Both the position numbers and the translations under genes were made by a program. Source: Verrucomicrobiota bacterium (GTDB taxonomy: Bacteria; Verrucomicrobiota; Verrucomicrobiia; Opitutales; Opitutaceae). From it: a DNA stretch of 64,000 nucleotides. This document shows, in pieces, positions 51,669-61,273 of the stretch. Location of the stretch: the NCBI GenBank assembly GCA_023433275.1, contig JAEZDN010000130.1, positions 50,450-114,449 on the forward strand, given 5' to 3'. The stretch's first letter is position 1, and every line of letters starts with the position of its first letter. The notes under the pieces were generated by a model, which saw nothing but the letters and a program-made list of their open reading frames with translations, had not been told where the DNA came from and made no database searches.

Positions 51669-52574
51669 ATGTCTCCTTCGTCGAACCGGTCCACGCAGAT
51701 CCATGTCACGGGCGGCCGCGGCCGTCTCGCCACCCTGATTGCCGAGCACTTCCGCGCCCGCGATGTCGGGGTGCACCTCTATTCGCGCATCGCCGGTGAC
51801 GGCATCCGCTCTCTTTCCGAACTCGCGCCAGGCGGACCGCTGACGAGCGACGACATCCTTCTCGATCTTGCGTGGAGCACCCTCCCCGCCACCTCCGAAC
51901 AATCACCCGGCCTTGAGGAACGCGAGGACCTTCCTCGTCTCGCGAAGACGCTCGAACACATCGCCGCGCTCGCGGCGGACAGCCGCCCGCACTACATCTT
52001 CTTCTCCTCCGGCGGCGCGGTCTACGGCAACGCGCCCGGCCGCCCCAGCCGGGAGGACGACGTTTGCCAGCCCATCGGCCGCTACGGTCGCGCCAAGCTG
52101 GCCGGCGAACAAATCGTGAACGAGGCCGCGAGCCGCCACGGGCTCTCCTGCACGATCCTCCGGATCGCCAACCCGTACGGCTACCCGGTTCCCGCGGGCC
52201 GCGCCCAGGGCGTGATCCCGCACGCCATCCGCTGCGCCATTGAAGGCCAGCCGCTGACGCTCTGGGGCGACGGACACGCGCGAAAGGATTTTATCCACCA
52301 CACGGATTTTCTTTCCGCCCTCGCCGCCGTTATCGCCCGTCGCCTCACCGGCACGTTCAACCTCGCCGCCGGTGAATCCCACAGCGTTCGCGAGATCATC
52401 GCGCTGGTGGAGAAACACACGAGTCGAAGGATCCTGACCAACTCGACGCCGGCGCCGGCTTGGGACGTGCACGACAGCCGCCTTGACCCCAGTCGCCTCC
52501 GCGCCGCCACGGACTGGAACCCCCGGATTCCGCTCGACGAGGGCGTGCGCCGGGCCGTGGCCGGCCACCTGTAG
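51669..52574 (+). CDS. NAD-dependent epimerase/dehydratase (extended SDR)
   Basis: A 301-residue SDR. The N-terminal loop reads IHVTGGRGRLATLIAEHF, a variant of GxxGxxG in which the last Gly is replaced. IFFSSGGAVYGNAPG gives the catalytic Ser strand, and RYGRAKLAGEQIV the YxxxK pair. NPYGYPVPAGRAQGVIPHAI, WGDGHARKDFIHHTDF and TFNLAAGESHSVREI are typical of sugar-nucleotide 4-epimerases and dehydratases. It should act on a nucleotide sugar in the cytoplasm, perhaps making the donor for the preceding GT4 (5 nt upstream). The exact reaction (4-epimerase, 4,6-dehydratase or 4-reductase) cannot be fixed. A 90-bp gap with an inverted-repeat element follows. Confidence 0.88.
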   Translation: MSPSSNRSTQIHVTGGRGRLATLIAEHFRARDVGVHLYSRIAGDGIRSLSELAPGGPLTSDDILLDLAWSTLPATSEQSPGLEEREDLPRLAKTLEHIAALAADSRPHYIFFSSGGAVYGNAPGRPSREDDVCQPIGRYGRAKLAGEQIVNEAASRHGLSCTILRIANPYGYPVPAGRAQGVIPHAIRCAIEGQPLTLWGDGHARKDFIHHTDFLSALAAVIARRLTGTFNLAAGESHSVREIIALVEKHTSRRILTNSTPAPAWDVHDSRLDPSRLRAATDWNPRIPLDEGVRRAVAGHL

Positions 52575-52644
52575 GAGCCTGCTTGCAGGCGATCGGAACG
52601 CACGCTCCCCGCACACCCTGACGAATCGCCTGCCCGCAGACTCC
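52574..52644. repeat. Dispersed repeat B with inverted partner
   Basis: GGAGCCTGCTTGCAGGCGAT at 52574-52593 recurs exactly at 61086-61105. It contains the palindrome CCTGC-TT-GCAGG. A 17/20 inverted copy lies at 52625-52644, so the two arms could form a long hairpin just after the SDR stop and before the next start. This looks like a REP-like element and possibly a transcript end. Confidence 0.7.
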
Positions 52645-52664
52645 CACACTCCAGACCTGCCGCC

Positions 52665-54695
52665 ATGAAACCTCCCGCATCAACCCCGACCTCCCCGCGC
52701 GCGCTGGCCATCATGTTCGCCAGCGTGCTGCTGCTCGCGCTCGTTCTTCTCACGCGGTCCTGGGACGCCTCGCTGCTCGACCGCTACGAATTCCGTCAGC
52801 TGCAGACAGCCCTCACCACGTGGTGGATCGCCCAGGCGGGGTGGCAACTTGACTACCTCACCCCGCTATTTGGTCCCCCGTGGTCCATCCCGATGGAATT
52901 TCCGGTTTACCAAATCATCGTGGCGAACGTTCACTCGGTGACGGGCATGCCGCTCGACCAGGCCGGTCGCCTGACCGGAATTCTCTTCCTCCTCCTCTGC
53001 CTGCCCGCGGTTTATGATCTGCTCTCCCTCGCCGGAATTCCCTCGTCCCGCCGGCTCGTTGTCCTCGGCATCCTCGTCTCCTCGCCGGTTTATCTTTTCT
53101 ATACCCGGACCTTCATGATCGAGACGACCGCGCTGTGCTTCAGTGTCTGGTTTCTCGCTTTGCTGCGCCGGTCCCTGGATGACCCGCGCGCCTTGTGGAT
53201 CATTGCCACCACCCTCGCCGCCACGCTCGCGGGCATGGCCAAGATCACGACCTTCCTCGTGTTCGGCATCCCCGCGCTCGCCCTCGTGATCGCCGCGCTC
53301 CGTCGCCGGGAACACCCGGTCGTCCGCGTCGCCCTGGCTTCGTTCATTCCCGCCGCCGTCTCGCTCGGCCTGGCTTGGTGGTGGGTGCGCCACGCCGATG
53401 CCGTCAAGGATTCCAATCCCTTCACCGGTTTTCTCGCCGCGCGCGAGCTTCACCACTGGAACTTCGGCGCGCTGGCCTTGCGCTTCGACTGGTCGTTCTG
53501 GGTGCACCTCCAGGAAACCATCGTCGATCACAACCTCGCCGAGGGCGCCATCGCCATCGCCCTGCTTTGCGTGCCCTTCGCCCCCCGGCGCACCCGCTGG
53601 ATCGCCGGCGCCGCCCTCCTGGGGTTTTTCTCGGGCCCGCTCGTCTTCGCCAACCTCTACCACATCCACGACTACTACTACGCCGCCAACTCGCTGCTCC
53701 TCGTCGCCGCGGCGGGGATGCTGGTGGCTTCCGTCTGGGACGACCCGCGCCTACCGCGCGGCGCCAACTGGCTGGCGCTCACCCTCGTGCTGATCTTCCA
53801 GTTCCACGCCTTCTACCGCGGCTACTACTCGCATCACCGCAACCCCGCCCCGCCGCCGCCTCCCCTTGCCGCCATGATTCGCGACGCGGTGCCGGCCGAC
53901 GACGTCGTCCTGATCTACGGTGCCGACTGGAATCCCACGCTGCCCTATTATTCCCAACGCCGCGCCCTGATGGTGCCCGGCTCGCGCGAAAACGAGACCG
54001 CGGTGCTCGAGGATGTCATCGCCCGCCTCGATTCCCGCAAGATTGCCGCCATGGTGATCCACGGCGACAAACTTCGCGCCCGCCCGGATTTCATCCGCGA
54101 ACGCGCCGCGCGCTTCGGCTTGTCCCCCGAGCCCGCCGCCACCGACGGCGAGGACGTCCTCTTTCTCGCGGCGGGCGCCGCCCGGGCCGACACGCTGCAA
54201 CTCGCGCCCGTGCTCGAAAACGACACCTTCCCGACCGGCCTCAACACCGACCTGATCACCGGTCCCGCCGGCAGCCTGTTCAAACCCGCGCCCTACACCG
54301 TGCGCAGCCGGTATGGCATCGGCTCGGCCGAACTCGATGGCCGCCTCATCCTCAACGCCCACGCTCCCGCGGAAATCATCTTCCGCCCCTCGCCCGACGC
54401 CCGGCGCTTCCACGCCGTCGCCGGTCTCCCCGACGCCGCGTTCGCCCCGGGCGGCACCGCCGTCACGGATGGCATCAGCCTGGAGGTCGTGGCGGCCCCG
54501 TTCGCCGGACCGCGTCGCCTCCTCTTCCGCCGCCAGCTCGATCCCGCGAATACTCCCGGTGATCGCGGTCCGCAAACCATCGACGTCGAGCTCCCCGCCG
54601 GCTTCTCCGGCGAGGTGATCCTCCGCCTCGGCAACGGCCCCGCCGGCAGCCCGACCAACGACTGGGCCTACGTCGCCGGCGTGGAAATCCGCTAG
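52665..54695 (+). CDS. GT-C-like membrane glycosyltransferase with C-terminal beta-sandwich, paralogue of the gene at 54757
   Basis: A 676-residue protein with about 10-11 helices (residues about 12-400) and a soluble C-terminal region. The first loop has LLDRYEFRQLQTALTTWW, with an acidic residue and the EFRQ signature, then WSIPMEFPVYQ. LYHIHDYYYAANSLLLV is a conserved late loop with the His and Tyr pairs often seen in ArnT/PMT-like GT-C enzymes. Residues about 520-676 form a beta-rich domain (DGISLEVVAAPFAG, VILRLGNGPAGSPTNDWAYV) resembling NPCBM-type sugar binders. It should use a polyprenyl-phosphate sugar on the periplasmic side. It converges with its paralogue, leaving 61 bp. Function is inferred from architecture. 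Confidence 0.78.
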   Translation: MKPPASTPTSPRALAIMFASVLLLALVLLTRSWDASLLDRYEFRQLQTALTTWWIAQAGWQLDYLTPLFGPPWSIPMEFPVYQIIVANVHSVTGMPLDQAGRLTGILFLLLCLPAVYDLLSLAGIPSSRRLVVLGILVSSPVYLFYTRTFMIETTALCFSVWFLALLRRSLDDPRALWIIATTLAATLAGMAKITTFLVFGIPALALVIAALRRREHPVVRVALASFIPAAVSLGLAWWWVRHADAVKDSNPFTGFLAARELHHWNFGALALRFDWSFWVHLQETIVDHNLAEGAIAIALLCVPFAPRRTRWIAGAALLGFFSGPLVFANLYHIHDYYYAANSLLLVAAAGMLVASVWDDPRLPRGANWLALTLVLIFQFHAFYRGYYSHHRNPAPPPPPLAAMIRDAVPADDVVLIYGADWNPTLPYYSQRRALMVPGSRENETAVLEDVIARLDSRKIAAMVIHGDKLRARPDFIRERAARFGLSPEPAATDGEDVLFLAAGAARADTLQLAPVLENDTFPTGLNTDLITGPAGSLFKPAPYTVRSRYGIGSAELDGRLILNAHAPAEIIFRPSPDARRFHAVAGLPDAAFAPGGTAVTDGISLEVVAAPFAGPRRLLFRRQLDPANTPGDRGPQTIDVELPAGFSGEVILRLGNGPAGSPTNDWAYVAGVEIR

Positions 54696-54756
54696 TGGCT
54701 ACTGGCCAGGGAGGGCGAGTCGCCCCGACGAGCCGCGTTCGCACATCCCGTTCTCC

Positions 54757-56859
54757 CTATTTCCCGCTCTCAATCACCAACGGCCCCAACTCGATCCAAT
54801 CCCGCGTATCCTTCCCCGCGGGCCCGGGTCCGAAGAACAATTCCACCTCCCCCGCGGTTTCGAGCGCGAAAGTGAATTCCAGCGGGCGCATGCCTCCCCG
54901 GTCGTCCCGGTTGTGCCGCGGGTTGAAGTAGCGCGACGCCAAGAGCGTCCGCTCTTCACCCGGTCCGACGCGAAACAAACTCACTTCCACGCCGTCGGTC
55001 GTCTCCGCATCCGTCAGGTCGAGCCGGTAGGCATCGACCGACATCTGCAGCGCGCTCCGCAAGGTGTGCGTGCCCGCCGGCAGCGCGAACACCAGCCGCG
55101 TCACGGGGTGCGCCCCATACATCGGCGCGCCGCTCGATCCATCCATGGCCGGCCCAAAGCTCGAGAAGAACCGGACGGGCTGCGGCCGCAATCCCACGAA
55201 TGGCTTCCGTTGCCAGCGGTGAACTTCCGCCATCTCAAACCACCGGCCCGCCAGGTTGCCCCGCGGCGGTTCCACGCCCGGCGCGAGCGCAACCTCATGA
55301 AAATCGTTCTCCAGCAGCGCGTGCAATAGCTCGCTCCGCCGGGCCTGCGGCACGAACACCCGCGCGTTGCGCCACACATACAACGGTTCCGCGCCCAGCC
55401 CGCGCGCCACGGCGCGATCGATCAGCCACTGCGCTCCATCGGGCTCGCCCACCACAATCAACGCGCCAATCCTGTCTTCCCCCAAATCGGCCAGCGCCTG
55501 CTCCACCCTTGCCGGCTCCCGCGCGATGTCATCGCGTACCATGATCGCCCGCCGTTGCGCATAGTACGCCGTCATCGAGTTCCAATCCTGCCCGAGCACC
55601 ACGATCACGTCCGACGAATTCGTCAGCGTCCGCAACGATGTCGTCAATCCGTCGCCGCCCGGGCTGATCTGGCGCTGGATCGGATGATACCAATCCAGAT
55701 ATCGCCAGCCCTGCCCCACCAGCACCAACCCCACCGCGCCGTACGCCACCCACCGCGCCGCGCGCGATTCCACGACCGCGACCAGCACGAGTCCCATCGC
55801 CAGCACCAACAGCAGGGTGTTCGCCACATAGTAGTACTCGTGGTGCTCATAAAGCACCGGGAAGATCACCAGCACCGAGGCAAATGCCGCCACGCATCCC
55901 GCGACCGGACGCCAGCGCGCGCGCGCCGACAGCGGCACAAGCACCAGGCAGAACACCACGGCCGGCAGCCAGGTCAGCGCCTCGCTCACGATCCGCCATT
56001 TCGTCGCCCACGAATCCGCCGACAGCCGGATGGCCAGCGTGCCGAAGTTGAACTCCTTCAGGTTCGATGACGTGAGAAAATTCGCGAGCGGGTTGAGCGC
56101 CTTCGTCGCATCCGCAAAATCCAGCCACCATAACGTCGCGCCAAACGGCACCACCACCGCCGCCGCCATCCAGGCGAACTCCGTTTTCCACGCGCCTTTC
56201 CTCGCCTCCCACAGCCGCGTCGCCGCCCAAATTCCCGCGGGCAACAGGTAGAGCATGAAAGTCGTCACCTTCACCAACCCCGCGACCACGCCCGCCACCG
56301 CCGCCACGGCAAGCCACGCCTTGCTCCGTTCCGCCACCGCGCGCTCGAACGCCACCCAGAACCACACGCTGGCCATCAGCGCCATCGTCTCGATCAGGAA
56401 AGCCCGCGCATAGAAAATGTATAACGGACAAGTCACCACCACCGCCAGGACAAGCCACCGGTGCGCGGGCGCCACGTTCCACCGGCGCAACAACAGGAAC
56501 ACCGCCGGCAGCATCAGGTAGAAACAACCGATGCTCACCGCCCGCCCGGCCTTCGTCAGGCTCCAGTTCGTCACCTTGCTCACCGTCACCACCGTCCATT
56601 GGTACAACGGAAACTCCATCGGCAAAGACCACGGCTTGCCCAGAACCGGTGTCGGGTAGGCCAGCGAGAAGTTCCCCTCGGCCTTGATCCAGTGCGTCGA
56701 CAGCGCCGTCTGCGCCTGACGGAACTCCCCGCCGGGCAGGTTGCGGCTGGTCCATCCCACGGTCATGCCCCAGAAATGAAACACCAGGCACACGACAAAC
56801 ACCGCGAAGGCCCCGCGGCCTTCGCCACGAGTCGGCTCCCGAACGGCGGCAACTTCCAT
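54757..56859 (-). CDS. GT-C-like membrane glycosyltransferase with C-terminal beta-sandwich, paralogue of the gene at 52665
   Basis: A 700-residue protein. I begin it at the ATG of MEVAAVREPTRGEG. The frame stays open on the - strand for another 4.4 kb, but that part is antisense to the large transferase gene and has no protein character. The first loop reads LPGGEFRQAQTALSTHW, then WSLPMEFPLYQWTV. YEHHEYYYVANTLLLV and GQDWNSMTAYYAQRRAIMV match the paralogue (YHIHDYYYAANSLLLV, GADWNPTLPYYSQRRALMV). The C-terminal domain (TTDGVEVSLFRVGPGEER, VELFFGPGPAGKDTRDWIEL) also matches. Helices span residues about 20-420. A sugar transfer at the periplasmic face is inferred. It is divergent from the 1347-residue transferase gene, with 150 bp between starts. 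Confidence 0.82.
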   Translation of the reverse strand: MEVAAVREPTRGEGRGAFAVFVVCLVFHFWGMTVGWTSRNLPGGEFRQAQTALSTHWIKAEGNFSLAYPTPVLGKPWSLPMEFPLYQWTVVTVSKVTNWSLTKAGRAVSIGCFYLMLPAVFLLLRRWNVAPAHRWLVLAVVVTCPLYIFYARAFLIETMALMASVWFWVAFERAVAERSKAWLAVAAVAGVVAGLVKVTTFMLYLLPAGIWAATRLWEARKGAWKTEFAWMAAAVVVPFGATLWWLDFADATKALNPLANFLTSSNLKEFNFGTLAIRLSADSWATKWRIVSEALTWLPAVVFCLVLVPLSARARWRPVAGCVAAFASVLVIFPVLYEHHEYYYVANTLLLVLAMGLVLVAVVESRAARWVAYGAVGLVLVGQGWRYLDWYHPIQRQISPGGDGLTTSLRTLTNSSDVIVVLGQDWNSMTAYYAQRRAIMVRDDIAREPARVEQALADLGEDRIGALIVVGEPDGAQWLIDRAVARGLGAEPLYVWRNARVFVPQARRSELLHALLENDFHEVALAPGVEPPRGNLAGRWFEMAEVHRWQRKPFVGLRPQPVRFFSSFGPAMDGSSGAPMYGAHPVTRLVFALPAGTHTLRSALQMSVDAYRLDLTDAETTDGVEVSLFRVGPGEERTLLASRYFNPRHNRDDRGGMRPLEFTFALETAGEVELFFGPGPAGKDTRDWIELGPLVIESGK

Positions 56860-57009
56860 CCCGCGAGGCAACGAAATGCGTCCCCCCTTGCCAATCCGAT
56901 TGTTGGATAGCCGCCTAGCGCCGGGTCCGAATCCCCCTGTCGCATCCTCTCCAGCCGGAAGAGGCTTTACTCCCCCGCCCCCGGGCACGCTTAATTTCGG
57001 GCCCTCTGC

Positions 57010-60000
57010 ATGCCCGATAACGTCACGCCTCAGTTCCACATTGATCGCCCCACGGCGTGGCGGCCCGAGTCCGCCCACCTCGAAATCGTCGGCTGGCTCT
57101 ACGCGGGCGACACCACGCGCTGCGTCGACCTCCGCGCCCGCGTCGACCGCCGTGTCACCCTGGGCCTCTACGGTCTCCTCCGACCCGACACCCAACAGAT
57201 CTTCGGCGGCTCCGAGGCCGCCCTCCGCACCGGCTTCCTCCAACGCGTCCAGCTCTGGCGCGGCGCCCGCGAACTCGCCCTCGACTGGCACGACGGCACG
57301 CAATGGCGCGAATTCTTCCGCACGCCGCTCGACAGCTGGGCGCTGCCCGCCTCCGCCACGAAGCCGCCCAAGGTCCTCCGCGCCGCGCTCGTCCACCAGA
57401 CGCTCCACTACCTCTACCGCCATTTTCACCGCGCTTCGTGGCGCGATCTCTGCCGCGAAACCGACCACGTTCTCAACGACATCCTCACCCCCACGAGCGA
57501 TGTCCCGGTCGGCGACCACTTCCTCGGCCACATCGAAAACCCCGGCTACTGGATCAATGTCGGCTACGAGAAATTCCGCGTCACCGGCTGGATCTTCGGC
57601 GTCGGCCGCGACATCGCGCGCCTCGGCGCCATGACCGGCGTCCTCAGCGAAAACCGCCTCGTCTACCCCAAGGACCGCCCCGACGTCGCCAGCCACCGCT
57701 CCGACCACCCCCAGGCTCTCAAGTCCGGCTTCTATGGTCTGGTCGACATCCGCAAGGACACCCCGAGCCCCGCCAACCTGCTGATCTTCGCCGACGCTCC
57801 CGACGGCTCCCGCTCCCTCGCCTTCGCCCGACGTCTCCACCTCGATCGCCGCGACGAACACTCGGGCCCCGTCCCCGTCTTCAAGCCCTTCCTTTTCCAA
57901 CGCGTCGTCGCGGCCTTCCTGCGCGGGCGCCTGCTCGGCCGCTTCACGTTCGACAGCTGGCCGGAGATTCGCGCCGAGATCGCCCGCCTCCGCACGCACC
58001 TCGCCTCCGTCCTCAGTCACGGCGAGGCGGCGAAGGTCCCCGAGGTCATCGTCCGCCGCAAGGACCAGGATCCGTACACCCGGTGGTGCTGGCATAACCG
58101 CCTCACCCCGCGCCTGCAGGCCGTGCTGCAACAGGACGCCGACGCCCTCGTCCGTCGCGGCGGCCCGCTCTTCAGCGTCGTCGTTCCCGCCTACAACACT
58201 CCCGAGAAATACCTGCGCGAACTTCTCGATTGCCTGAAAAACCAACTCTACCCGCGCTGGGAACTGTGCATCGCCGACGACGCGTCGCCCCAGCCGCACG
58301 TGCGCCGCATCCTTGAGGAGGCCGCGCGGGCCGACGCCCGCATCAAGCCCGTCTTCCGCCCGCAAAACGGACACATCTCCCGCGCCACGAACTCCGCCCT
58401 CGAGGTCGCCACCGGGGAGTTCGTGGCGCTCCTGGATCACGATGACCTGCTCCCGCCCGACGCGCTGCTCCACGTCGCCGAGGCCATCGCGCGCCAACCC
58501 AGCGCGGGCTACCTCTACACCGACGAGGACAAGATCGACGACGCGGGCCGCCGCTTCGACCCGCAGTTCAAGGGCGGCTGGAGCCCCGAGATGGCGATCA
58601 CCCACAATTACACGCACCACCTCACCGTCATCCGCCGCTCCATCGTGGAACAGGCCGGACGCCTCCGTCCGGAATTCAACGGTGCGCAGGACATCGATCT
58701 CTTTCTCCGCTGCTGGGAGCTGATCGACGCGAAGGACGTCGTGCACGTGCCGTTCATCGGCTACCACTGGCGCGCCCACGCCGAGAGCACGGCCACGCGC
58801 GGCGACCAGAAGGGCTATCTCTTTGCCGCCGCCCGCAACGGCATCGCCGAGGCCATCGCGCGCCGCCGCCTCCGCGCCGAGCCCATGCTGCCGGAATTCG
58901 CCCGGCAATATGCCCTCTGCCTCCACCAGCTGAAGTGGGACCCTGCCATCCTGCGCGAGAATCCCGTCACGATCGTCATCCCCACGAAGAACCGCGCCGA
59001 TCTCCTCGCGACCTGCCTCGATTCCATCGCCCGCACCACACCGCGCGAGTCCGTCAAGGTGGTCGTCGTCGACGACAATTCCGACGATCCCGCCACCCTC
59101 GCGCTCCTCGCCGCCTTGCCGACTCGCACCGACCTCCGCGCCGAGGTCGTCCGCGCCGGCACCGGCGGCCCCACCAGCCGCGACGCTGGCATCACGATTC
59201 CCAAGACCGCCGGCACCGCGTCCGGCCAGGCGTCCATTCCCGACACCTCTGGTTTCAATTACTCCCGCCTCGTCAATCTCGGCACCGCCCGTGCCGACAC
59301 GCCACTCGTGCTGCACTTGAACAATGACGTCGAGGCGCTCGCCCCCGGCTGGCTCGAGGACCTGGCCGGCTGGCTCAGCGTGCCCGGCGTCGGCATCGTC
59401 GGCGCCAAGCTCCTTTATCCCGACGGGACGATCAACCATGCCGGCATCTCGCTCAGCCATGAGGACGGCCTGCCGCACGTGCTCTTCGAGCGCGAACCGG
59501 CCGAGGATCTCGGCTATCTCTTCCTTCCCCACGCCGCGCGCAATGTCGTCGCGGTCACCGGCGCCTGCCTCCTCACGCGCACCGACCTCTACCGCCAGCT
59601 TGGCGGCTTCGACGAGCCCAAGCTTCAAGTCGCCTACAACGACGTGGACTTCTGTCTGCGCGCCGGAGCCGCGGGTTTTCGCACGGTTGTTTCCCCGCAA
59701 GCCGTCCTGCGCCACGTCGGCAGCGCCTCCCGCGGACAGGTCTACGCGGAGCGCGAGCATCTCGAGTACATCGCCCGCCACGGCACGCGCCGCGATCCCT
59801 ATCACAGCGAGACCCTCCAGTTCCCGCCCCGCAACCTGCCGCTGAACCCCTATCACCGGCGCCACGCCGAGACCGCCCGTCCGTTCCGCGCGATCGTGCT
59901 CACCCAGAATCTCAACTTCGAGGGCGCACCCATCTTCCTCTTCGAACTCGCCCGCTACCTCGCGGGCCAGCCCGGCGTGCAGCTCACCGTCGCCTCGGCG

Positions 60001-61053
60001 CAGGACGGCCCGCTCCGCGCGCGCTTCGAGGCGGCCGGTTTCAAGGTGGAGATCTGGGACCCCTCCGCCCTGGCCACCGCGAAGAATCCCGACGCCTTCC
60101 ATGCCGCCCTGACGAAGTTCGCCGGCACGCGCTCGTGGGACGACGCCGACCTTTTCATCTGCAATACCCTGCTCACGTTCTGGGGCGTGCACCTCGCCGC
60201 GCATCTCGGCAAGACCTCGGCGTTCTACCTGCACGAGAGCAAGCCGGTGAAACGTTTCTTCGAGGCGATGCTCCCCCCGCCCATGCACTCCGTGGTCGAG
60301 GAAGCCCTGCGCCTCGCGACCCGCGTCGTGTTCACCGCGCAGTCGACGCGCGACATCCACGAGGAACACAACGTCAACGACAACTTCCGCCTGCTGCCCA
60401 GCTGGGTGGACTTTGCGCGGATCGACGCTTTCGTCGCGGCCCATGAGCCCGCCGACCTCCGCCGCAAGCACGGCCTCGACCCCGACGCCGTCATCGTCGT
60501 CAACATCGGCTCCATCTGCGAGCGCAAGGGCCAGCACATCTACATCCGCGGCATCGAGCTCCTCCGCAAGGAACTGCCCGCCCTCCACCCTGGCCGCAAA
60601 ATCCAATGGGTCATGGTCGGGGCCCGCCCCGGACTCTACATGGAAACACTCCAGGAGGATCTCGCGCTCATGGGCCTCCAGGATGTCGTGAAGGTTTTCC
60701 CGGAAACGCCCGACATCTATGATTTCTACCGCCTCGCCGACCTCCTCGTGTGCACGAGCTTCGAGGAATCGTTCCCCCGCGTCATCCTCGAGGCGATGAC
60801 CTTCGGCAACCGGATCGTCAGCACCGACGTGAACGGCATCGCCGAGATGCTCACGAACACCGACGAAGCCTACCTCGTACCCGCCGGCGACCAGCACAAG
60901 CTCGCCGCCGCGCTCAAGCTCGCCCTCGCCGATCACCTGGCCGGCGATCGCAAGATGCTCTCCATGGCCCGCGCCCGCGCCGCCCGCCACTACCACCACT
61001 CCCGCACCCTCCCGCGCCATCTTCAAATGATCCGCGAAGCTTGGCTGGGTTGA
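57010..61053 (+). CDS. 1347-residue glycosyltransferase with three catalytic domains (GT2-GT2-GT4) and two beta-rich modules
   Basis: In order: module 1 (residues about 20-115, LEIVGWLYAGD ... RPDTQQI ... TGFL); module 2 (about 185-280, FRVTGWIFG ... RPDVASHRSD ... SGFYGLVDI); GT2 (about 385-640, FSVVVPAYNTPEKYLREL, ALLDHDDLLPPDALLHV); a second GT2 (about 650-920, VTIVIPTKNRADLLATCL, LHLNNDVEALAPGWLEDL, YNDVDFCLRAGAAGF) with a Gly/Thr-rich insertion about residues 715-745; and GT4 (about 960-1347, NIGSICERKGQHIYIRGI, CTSFEESFPRVILEAM with the E-x7-E pair). All three catalytic domains keep their key acidic residues. One chain may thus build a trisaccharide or an alternating polymer. The ATG is clear; 150 bp separate it from the divergent membrane protein. 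Confidence 0.92.
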   Translation: MPDNVTPQFHIDRPTAWRPESAHLEIVGWLYAGDTTRCVDLRARVDRRVTLGLYGLLRPDTQQIFGGSEAALRTGFLQRVQLWRGARELALDWHDGTQWREFFRTPLDSWALPASATKPPKVLRAALVHQTLHYLYRHFHRASWRDLCRETDHVLNDILTPTSDVPVGDHFLGHIENPGYWINVGYEKFRVTGWIFGVGRDIARLGAMTGVLSENRLVYPKDRPDVASHRSDHPQALKSGFYGLVDIRKDTPSPANLLIFADAPDGSRSLAFARRLHLDRRDEHSGPVPVFKPFLFQRVVAAFLRGRLLGRFTFDSWPEIRAEIARLRTHLASVLSHGEAAKVPEVIVRRKDQDPYTRWCWHNRLTPRLQAVLQQDADALVRRGGPLFSVVVPAYNTPEKYLRELLDCLKNQLYPRWELCIADDASPQPHVRRILEEAARADARIKPVFRPQNGHISRATNSALEVATGEFVALLDHDDLLPPDALLHVAEAIARQPSAGYLYTDEDKIDDAGRRFDPQFKGGWSPEMAITHNYTHHLTVIRRSIVEQAGRLRPEFNGAQDIDLFLRCWELIDAKDVVHVPFIGYHWRAHAESTATRGDQKGYLFAAARNGIAEAIARRRLRAEPMLPEFARQYALCLHQLKWDPAILRENPVTIVIPTKNRADLLATCLDSIARTTPRESVKVVVVDDNSDDPATLALLAALPTRTDLRAEVVRAGTGGPTSRDAGITIPKTAGTASGQASIPDTSGFNYSRLVNLGTARADTPLVLHLNNDVEALAPGWLEDLAGWLSVPGVGIVGAKLLYPDGTINHAGISLSHEDGLPHVLFEREPAEDLGYLFLPHAARNVVAVTGACLLTRTDLYRQLGGFDEPKLQVAYNDVDFCLRAGAAGFRTVVSPQAVLRHVGSASRGQVYAEREHLEYIARHGTRRDPYHSETLQFPPRNLPLNPYHRRHAETARPFRAIVLTQNLNFEGAPIFLFELARYLAGQPGVQLTVASAQDGPLRARFEAAGFKVEIWDPSALATAKNPDAFHAALTKFAGTRSWDDADLFICNTLLTFWGVHLAAHLGKTSAFYLHESKPVKRFFEAMLPPPMHSVVEEALRLATRVVFTAQSTRDIHEEHNVNDNFRLLPSWVDFARIDAFVAAHEPADLRRKHGLDPDAVIVVNIGSICERKGQHIYIRGIELLRKELPALHPGRKIQWVMVGARPGLYMETLQEDLALMGLQDVVKVFPETPDIYDFYRLADLLVCTSFEESFPRVILEAMTFGNRIVSTDVNGIAEMLTNTDEAYLVPAGDQHKLAAALKLALADHLAGDRKMLSMARARAARHYHHSRTLPRHLQMIREAWLG

Positions 61054-61085
61054 CTCCCATGCACGCCGTTGCCCGCTCCCTTGGA

Positions 61086-61105
61086 GGAGCCTGCTTGCAG
61101 GCGAT
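61086..61105 (+). repeat. Dispersed repeat B, second copy
   Basis: Exact 20-bp match to 52574-52593, with internal palindrome CCTGC-TT-GCAGG. It lies 33 nt after the stop of the 1347-residue transferase, the same kind of position as the first copy. Unlike the first copy, no good inverted partner is seen nearby. Confidence 0.7.
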
Positions 61106-61161
61106 AGATTGCGCCATCCCCAGCAAGCATGCCCCGCAAACACATCCCAATCACCCACCCC

Positions 61162-61243
61162 GTCATCCTGAGCGCAGCGAAGGATCCACGGGTAAGGACA
61201 AACATGCGCCGACCGCCTGCAGCCTCGCAAGGCTCGGAATGAC
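61162..61243. repeat. Dispersed inverted-repeat element C, copy 1
   Basis: Begins GTCATCCTGAGCG ... GCGAAGGATCC and ends with GGCTCGGAATGAC, whose last 12 bases are the imperfect reverse complement of the left end (10 of 12). About 82 bp in all. Two further left ends lie at 63676 and 63931. This type of short inverted repeat is common in intergenic DNA of many bacteria. Confidence 0.7.
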
Positions 61244-61273
61244 GATGGCGTAAGTTTGGTTTTCTCCGCCCCG

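Noticed and set aside
54696..54756. Terminator between the convergent membrane-protein genes
   Set aside because: A short GGGCG-AGT-CGCCC hairpin is present at 54713-54725, but the stem is only 5 bp and there is no T-run on either strand, so it is not called.
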